This document shows, in pieces, positions 7,543-11,501 of a stretch of DNA of 11,501 bases; the first letter of the stretch is position 1; the number at the start of each line of letters is the position of its first letter. Source of the DNA: an uncultured Sediminicola sp. (GTDB lineage: Bacteria > Bacteroidota > Bacteroidia > Flavobacteriales > Flavobacteriaceae); assembly GCA_938039345.1 (NCBI GenBank), contig CALHVB010000050.1:1-11501 (forward strand), read 5' to 3'. Below the pieces are notes generated by a model. The model saw only the letters and a program-made list of their open reading frames with translations. It had not been told where the DNA came from and did not search any database. The translations under genes and the position numbers were made by a program.

Positions 7543-9222
7543 TTAATATTTATCTGTAACACAACCTTCTGATGCTGAAGCAACAGATCTTGCATATTTA
7601 AATAATATTCCTTTTTTAAATTTTAATGGAGGTGCTTGCCATTCTGCTCTTCTTTTTTCCATTTCTTCATCCGAAATGTTTAAGTTTATAGAGTTATCAA
7701 TAGCATCAATAGTAATTATATCTCCTGTTTTTATCAAAGCAATTGCGCCTCCTACTTGTGCTTCTGGAGTTACGTGCCCTACAACAAAGCCGTGTGTACC
7801 ACCAGAGAAACGACCATCTGTAATTAATGCTACAGATTTACCTAAACCAGCACCCATAATCATAGAAGTAGGCTTTAACATTTCTGGCATTCCAGGCCCT
7901 CCTTTTGGTCCTACATAACGAATGACGACGACGTTTCCTTTTTCTACTTCTCCATTAGAAATACCTTCATTTGCTTCAGGCTCACTATCATATACTACAG
8001 CTTTCCCTTCAAATTTAAGACCCTCTTTTCCTGATATTTTTGCAACTGCACCTTCTTCAGCAAGATTTCCTTTTAATATTTGAAGATTTCCTGATGATTT
8101 TAAAGCTTTATCTACAGTATATAATAAATCTTGATCCTCGAATTCAATTGCTTCAACATGTTTAAGATTCTCTGCCAATGTTTTTCCTGTAACTGTCATA
8201 CAATCTCCATGTAAAAAACCTTTTTCTAAAAGATATTTCATAATTTTTGGAGTTCCTCCTATACCATGAACATCTTCCATTAAATATTTTCCTGATGGCT
8301 TTAAATCTCCTATAAGTGGAGTTTTATCACTAATACGCTGAAAATCTTCTAAAGTAAAATCAATATCGGCTGCATAAGCTATTGCTAAATAATGTAATAC
8401 GGCATTTGTAGAACCTCCAAGTGCATTCACTAAGGTTATTGCATTTTCTATAGATTTTTTAGTAACTATATCTTTTGGTTTTAAATCTAGTTCTAAAAGA
8501 TTTTTAATGGCGTGCGCCGTTCGTTCTGTTTCAGAACTCTTACTAGAATCAACTGCCGGTATAGAAGAATTATAAGGTAATGCCATACCCATACATTCTA
8601 TAGATGATGCCATGGTATTAGCCGTATACATACCACCACAAGCTCCTGCTCCTGGAATAGATTTCTTTATAATCTCTTTATATTCTGCCTCATCAATCTC
8701 ACCTGCTAATTTTTGACCTAAAGCCTCAAAAGCAGAAACAATATTTAATTTTTTTCCTTTATACTTACCAGATGCTACACTACCACCATAAACCATAATA
8801 GAAGGTCTATTTAATCGTAACATAGCTATAATAGCTCCAGGCATATTTTTATCACATCCAACAACTCCAATTAATGCATCATAAGACATCCCATTAACTA
8901 CAGTCTCCATAGAATCAGCTATAATATCTCTAGATGCCAAAGAATATTTCATTCCAGGTGTTCCCATAGAAATACCATCAGATACTCCAATAGTACCAAA
9001 TGTTAATCCTATTTGCCCTGTTTCATTTACATGCTTTTTAATTTCCTGAGCAATCCCATTTAAGTGCATATTACACGGATTTCCATCATAGCCTGTACTA
9101 CCAATAGCAATTTGGGCTTTTTTCATATCCTCATCTTTAAAACCAGTTGCATATAACATGGCCTGAGATGCAGGCTGTGAAGGATTCTGGGTAACCGTTT
9201 TACTGAATTTATTAAGTGCCAT
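7543..9222 (-). CDS. ilvD: Dihydroxy-acid dehydratase
   Basis: Dehydrates 2,3-dihydroxyisovalerate and 2,3-dihydroxy-3-methylvalerate to the 2-oxo acids that are transaminated to valine and isoleucine. Its 559 residues match the common bacterial length. The three cysteines that hold the Fe-S cluster are present: C50 ([11 protein letters not shown]), C123 ([11 protein letters not shown]) and C195 (GACGGMYTA). The K125 next to C123 is the usual metal-site lysine. The C-terminal motif [13 protein letters not shown] carries the serine proposed as catalytic base. The cysteine pattern agrees with the 2Fe-2S group, but cluster type cannot be settled from sequence alone. It is the first gene of the ilv unit, with a TAnnTTTG promoter element about 50 bases upstream of the ATG at 9220-9222. 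No enzyme-like anomaly was seen. Confidence 0.98.
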   Translation of the reverse strand: MALNKFSKTVTQNPSQPASQAMLYATGFKDEDMKKAQIAIGSTGYDGNPCNMHLNGIAQEIKKHVNETGQIGLTFGTIGVSDGISMGTPGMKYSLASRDIIADSMETVVNGMSYDALIGVVGCDKNMPGAIIAMLRLNRPSIMVYGGSVASGKYKGKKLNIVSAFEALGQKLAGEIDEAEYKEIIKKSIPGAGACGGMYTANTMASSIECMGMALPYNSSIPAVDSSKSSETERTAHAIKNLLELDLKPKDIVTKKSIENAITLVNALGGSTNAVLHYLAIAYAADIDFTLEDFQRISDKTPLIGDLKPSGKYLMEDVHGIGGTPKIMKYLLEKGFLHGDCMTVTGKTLAENLKHVEAIEFEDQDLLYTVDKALKSSGNLQILKGNLAEEGAVAKISGKEGLKFEGKAVVYDSEPEANEGISNGEVEKGNVVVIRYVGPKGGPGMPEMLKPTSMIMGAGLGKSVALITDGRFSGGTHGFVVGHVTPEAQVGGAIALIKTGDIITIDAIDNSINLNISDEEMEKRRAEWQAPPLKFKKGILFKYARSVASASEGCVTDKY

Positions 9223-9271
9223 TAAATTATTTATTTCTATTCTTAAATTCTATTGAATATAATCTTTAATT

Positions 9272-9279
9272 CAAAGATA
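9272..9279 (-). promoter_or_regulatory. ilvD: Candidate -7 promoter element of the ilv unit
   Basis: On the - strand these bases read TATCTTTG, a full match to the Bacteroidota -7 consensus TAnnTTTG, and the only full match I saw in this intergenic region on the - strand. Transcription would start near 9265, giving a leader of about 40 bases. A TTTG at the -33 position is lacking (the DNA there is A-rich), so the call rests on one element and its position. Confidence 0.4.
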
Positions 9280-9452
9280 ATTCTTTCAATATTGCTATAT
9301 TTTTAACATTGTTTACTAGTACAAATCCAATTACACCAATAAAACACTAAACAATTGAAAATCAATATTATAAACTCATATTTTTATCATATTCAATAAT
9401 TAATATAACTCTTAAAAAAAGTAAGTATATTAACATTAAATAAAAAATCATG

Positions 9453-9487
9453 AAAAAGCCTGTATCAATTTTAATTTTGATACAGGC
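9453..9487 (-). terminator. Intrinsic terminator of the pxp unit
   Basis: The arms GCCTGTATCAA (9458-9468) and TTGATACAGGC (9477-9487) form a perfect 11-bp stem with an 8-base AT loop. On the - strand it is followed by five U (9453-9457). It lies about 160 bases past the pxpC stop and upstream of the ilvD promoter, so it separates the two operons. On the + strand the sequence after the stem is not a U-run. Confidence 0.75.
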
Positions 9488-9625
9488 CTTACTATAATTT
9501 TTCATAAAGTTACGTATCATTTCCTTTAGGAGACGATAATGACTATAGAATATAAGTTTCTTGTTTTCACGGGTGTAATATTAGTAAAAAATATAATACT
9601 AGCAAAAAGTTGTTGCTATTTTAAT

Positions 9626-9671
9626 AAATATCCTTTAAAAATTTATATTTATAATAATTTAAAGGATATTT
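9626..9671 (-). repeat. Hairpin across the pxpC stop codon
   Basis: AAATATCCTTTAAA (9626-9639) and its exact complement TTTAAAGGATATTT (9658-9671) enclose an 18-base AT-only loop. One arm encodes the last residues of PxpC, the loop contains its stop codon, and the other arm lies downstream. There is no run of U after it on the - strand, so it is not a standard terminator. It may act as a 3'-end mRNA stabiliser or partial pause site. The exact 14-base match makes chance less likely, although only 4 of the 28 stem bases are G or C. Confidence 0.5.
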
Positions 9672-10488
9672 TATCTCCATATTTCTTTTGTGATAGTATA
9701 CAAATAGCCATTTCTGTTAATTGTAGTATCCTTGGATAACCTCCTGTTGTTTGTGCATCTTTCATTAGAATTATCAATTTCCCAGAAGGAGTAAATTGTA
9801 TTGTTCCAGACAATGTAGTCGATGTTAGCATAGATACATTATGTCCCTTAATTGTTTCTTTTAATTGGTATGCCATTCGATTGTTTTCTTTCGCTATCGT
9901 AAAACTTTTAAAAAACAACATTTCTAATTGCTTATCATCTAACTGATTAAACTCTGGGCCTTTATACACTTTCAAAACCTTTTCATCTAAATACGAATGA
10001 TTTTCTTTAACTTCTTTTCCTTCATCAAAAAAACTACATTTATCATATAAAATAACAGTTTCCTTTTCTACTAGAGAATTTGTTGTAATTGATTTATAAT
10101 ACGATGAGCTTCCTAATACCTTAGAAGACTTAAACCCTCCTTTAATTGCTAAATAAGCCCTTAATCCTTTTTGTAACTTACCATAAGAAAGCTTATCTCC
10201 TGCTTTTATATGATATACTTTATTATTCAAAAGCTGCTCTTCATTTACAGTTGCAGACATTTGGGCTCCTCCCAAACATATATATGTTTCTTCTTTAAAT
10301 TCTAAAACAGGACCTGTCATGGTTATTTCTAAAACGGCAGCTTCTCTATTATTTTCTAAAAGATTATTAATTATAGTAACAGCATAAGAATCCATAACAC
10401 CAGAAACTGGCACTCCTTTATCTCTATAACCAAAGCGCCCTAAATCTTGTAGAGTAGTAAAAAGACCTGTTTTTATAATTCTAAGCAT
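9649..10488 (-). CDS. pxpC: 5-oxoprolinase subunit C (biotin-dependent carboxyltransferase-like)
   Basis: One of three subunits of the prokaryotic ATP-dependent 5-oxoprolinase, which opens pyroglutamate to glutamate in the cytosol. The protein belongs to the KipA/YbgK family, related to the carboxyltransferase part of urea amidolyase. Family marks are TTLQDLGRFGYRDKGVPVSG at 11-30, the central NRMAYQL at 203-209, and QTTGGYPR at 246-253 near the C-terminus. At 279 residues it is somewhat shorter than E. coli PxpC (about 310), but both ends of the fold are present, so it is not truncated. The ATG at 10486-10488 overlaps the end of pxpB by 8 bases, which implies coupled translation. The stop codon lies in the loop of a 14-bp hairpin, and a conventional terminator follows about 160 bases on. 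Confidence 0.95.
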   Translation of the reverse strand: MLRIIKTGLFTTLQDLGRFGYRDKGVPVSGVMDSYAVTIINNLLENNREAAVLEITMTGPVLEFKEETYICLGGAQMSATVNEEQLLNNKVYHIKAGDKLSYGKLQKGLRAYLAIKGGFKSSKVLGSSSYYKSITTNSLVEKETVILYDKCSFFDEGKEVKENHSYLDEKVLKVYKGPEFNQLDDKQLEMLFFKSFTIAKENNRMAYQLKETIKGHNVSMLTSTTLSGTIQFTPSGKLIILMKDAQTTGGYPRILQLTEMAICILSQKKYGDKISFKLL

Positions 10489-11218
10489 CTATAATGTGTT
10501 TCTCTATATTATAAATACCAACTTCCGTTTCTATTTTACACAAATCATATTTTGCTTTAGAAACTTCATAAAACTGAATCTTATCTCCAACCGAAACAAA
10601 ACATGGAGATTCTTTTTTTACATTAAAAATAGGTACTGGACAATTTCCTATAATATTCCAACCGCCTGGAGACACCTGAGGATAAATTCCGGTTTGTTTA
10701 CCTGCTAATCCAACTGCTCCTTTCGCTACTTTTAAACGTGGGGTTTCTTTTCTAGGTATTTCTAACCTTTTTGGCAAACCTCCTAAATACATAAAACCAG
10801 GTAAAAAACCAATACCATAAACAGTATAGATACTTTGAGTATGTAATTTAATGATATCCGAAACGCTTAACTTTAAATTCTTAGAAACACTTAACAAATC
10901 TATTCCAAAATCTAAATCATAACAAACAGGTAACTTCCATAAAAACTTTTGCTTTAGTTGTACCTCTTCTTTTGTTACATACCATACATTAACTAATTCT
11001 GAAAAACTTTTATATTCAATTATTTCATTTCTATTAATGATTGTTAAAGAGTTATATGCCACTATAAATTCCCAACTGTTATCTGTTAAATAATTTTCTA
11101 ACACATATTTTTTGAATTGAAGTATATCATCTAAAATTGATTCATCAACTTTTTCTGGCCATTCAATTAAAACAGTATGTTCTCCAAAAGCTTTTATAGA
11201 AATAGAATAACGACTCAC
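10481..11218 (-). CDS. pxpB: 5-oxoprolinase subunit B (KipI family)
   Basis: The KipI/YbgJ-type subunit that works with PxpC and PxpA in ATP-dependent cleavage of 5-oxoproline. In Bacillus the homologue was first known as a histidine kinase inhibitor, but with pxpA and pxpC adjacent the metabolic role is much more likely. Of 245 residues, the N-terminal part (about 1-90) is the less conserved domain. The C-terminal cyclophilin-like part has LPVCYD (96-101), GFLPGFMYLGGLP (137-149), IPRKETPRLKVAKGAVGLAG (154-173 by approximate count) and SPGGWNIIG just after. It runs about 25 residues beyond the E. coli protein, mostly as a C-terminal tail. The start is GTG at 11216-11218, which overlaps the pxpA TGA as GTGA. 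Confidence 0.95.
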   Translation of the reverse strand: MSRYSISIKAFGEHTVLIEWPEKVDESILDDILQFKKYVLENYLTDNSWEFIVAYNSLTIINRNEIIEYKSFSELVNVWYVTKEEVQLKQKFLWKLPVCYDLDFGIDLLSVSKNLKLSVSDIIKLHTQSIYTVYGIGFLPGFMYLGGLPKRLEIPRKETPRLKVAKGAVGLAGKQTGIYPQVSPGGWNIIGNCPVPIFNVKKESPCFVSVGDKIQFYEVSKAKYDLCKIETEVGIYNIEKHIIDA

Positions 11219-11501
11219 TTTTTAATGTAAATATTTTGTTTTGGTAATTCTTTTGACAAATATCTTAATATTTCTAAGACAGATGATGTATCTCCGTGCA
11301 CACAATAGGTTTCCGCTTTAATATGCACTAAAACATTATCAATAGTCCTTAAATGCTCATTAATAACCATAGAAGACACATGATTTAATACATCTTCTGG
11401 TTTTTCTATTAATGCATTATTTAACTTTCTTGATACCAAACTTAAATCAAAATTATAGTTTCTGTCTGCAAAAGCTTCTCTTTTAATTTTAAATCCATTT
11501 T
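11215..11501 (-). CDS. pxpA: 5-oxoprolinase subunit A (LamB/YcsF family), 5' truncated
   Basis: Only the last 94 codons and the TGA are inside the window; the frame is open to the right edge. The visible part carries the family motif EAFADRNY followed by LSLVSRKL, and the conserved HGDT turn in CVHGDTSSVLEIL near the C-terminus, both typical of the LamB/YcsF TIM-barrel-like protein. A short reading frame beginning with TTG at 11437-11439 is just the internal part of this gene; the conserved motif lies upstream of that codon, so it is not the real start. The gene is the first visible member of pxpA-pxpB-pxpC, and its stop overlaps the pxpB start (GTGA). The promoter and any linked transporter lie outside the window. 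Confidence 0.95.
   Translation of the reverse strand, partial: NGFKIKREAFADRNYNFDLSLVSRKLNNALIEKPEDVLNHVSSMVINEHLRTIDNVLVHIKAETYCVHGDTSSVLEILRYLSKELPKQNIYIKK

Larger units (their letters stand above)
9223..9648. other. Non-coding region between pxpC and ilvD
   Basis: 426 bases without a credible gene. From the ilvD side it holds a likely promoter (9272-9279), an AT-rich stretch with no recognised motif (about 9300-9450), the terminator hairpin of the pxp unit (9453-9487), and a second unexplained stretch (9488-9625) leading to one arm of the hairpin that spans the pxpC stop. No leader peptide rich in Ile, Val or Leu codons, and no terminator/antiterminator pair, was found in the short ilvD leader, so classical enterobacterial attenuation is not supported. 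A + strand frame at 9539-9739 was considered and rejected. Confidence 0.6.

Noticed and set aside
7676..7918. + strand frame of 80 codons inside ilvD
   Set aside because: It mirrors the codon structure of the conserved C-terminal part of IlvD on the other strand; it is a shadow, not a gene.
9223..9265. Leader-peptide attenuator for the ilv unit
   Set aside because: No short frame rich in Ile, Val or Leu codons and no competing hairpins were found ahead of ilvD.
9458..9487. Possible riboswitch or mobile-element terminal repeat made by the 11-bp palindrome
   Set aside because: A single stem with a short loop and a U-run on the - strand is explained fully as an intrinsic terminator; no transposase or target duplication is nearby.
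9539..9739. + strand frame of 66 codons with an AGGAG sequence ahead of its ATG
   Set aside because: Its second half is antisense to the conserved end of pxpC, it resembles no protein, and Shine-Dalgarno sequences are not a reliable start signal in Bacteroidota. The AGGAG is probably chance.
11215..11439. A stand-alone small gene of 74 codons starting at TTG
   Set aside because: The same frame stays open to the window edge and the pxpA motif EAFADRNY lies upstream of that TTG, so it is the internal end of pxpA.

Overview
The window is about 70% A+T and reads as chromosomal DNA of a marine-type Bacteroidota, most likely a Flavobacteriaceae member. The grounds are the AT- and Asn/Lys-rich proteins, the lack of consistent Shine-Dalgarno sequences, a TAnnTTTG-type -7 element upstream of ilvD, and the gene order. 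No RNA gene, insertion sequence, CRISPR array or phage gene was recognised.

Layout. Positions 1-1227 (+ strand) hold the 3' part of an unrecognised Asn/Ser/Asp-rich protein. It converges on everything else, which is on the - strand. Positions 1242-1548 hold a decayed coding remnant (- strand) with one frame break and one in-frame stop. Positions 1549-9222 hold a branched-chain amino acid locus, transcribed right to left as ilvD - ilvB - ilvN - ilvC - [intrinsic terminator] - MOSC-domain gene - ilvA. Positions 9223-9648 are non-coding, with the likely ilvD promoter and the terminator of the upstream unit. Positions 9649-11501 hold pxpC, pxpB and the 3' end of pxpA, a 5-oxoprolinase operon whose frames overlap by a few bases; pxpA runs off the window.

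How the genes work together. IlvA makes 2-oxobutanoate from threonine. IlvB/IlvN condense pyruvate with pyruvate or 2-oxobutanoate. IlvC isomerises and reduces the acetohydroxy acids, and IlvD dehydrates the diols to the 2-oxo acid precursors of valine, leucine and isoleucine. The final aminotransferase (ilvE) and leu genes are not in the window. PxpABC opens 5-oxoproline (pyroglutamate) to glutamate using ATP. It is a separate unit, closed by its own terminator.

The catalytic residues that could be checked in the Ilv enzymes are present, so the pathway looks functional. The points of interest are modest: a YcbX/mARC-like MOSC protein wedged between ilvC and ilvA and overlapping ilvA; a strong terminator that splits the ilv locus just before it; a pseudogene tail next to ilvA; and a long AT-rich hairpin across the pxpC stop. 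I did not find convincing evidence of a wholly new system.
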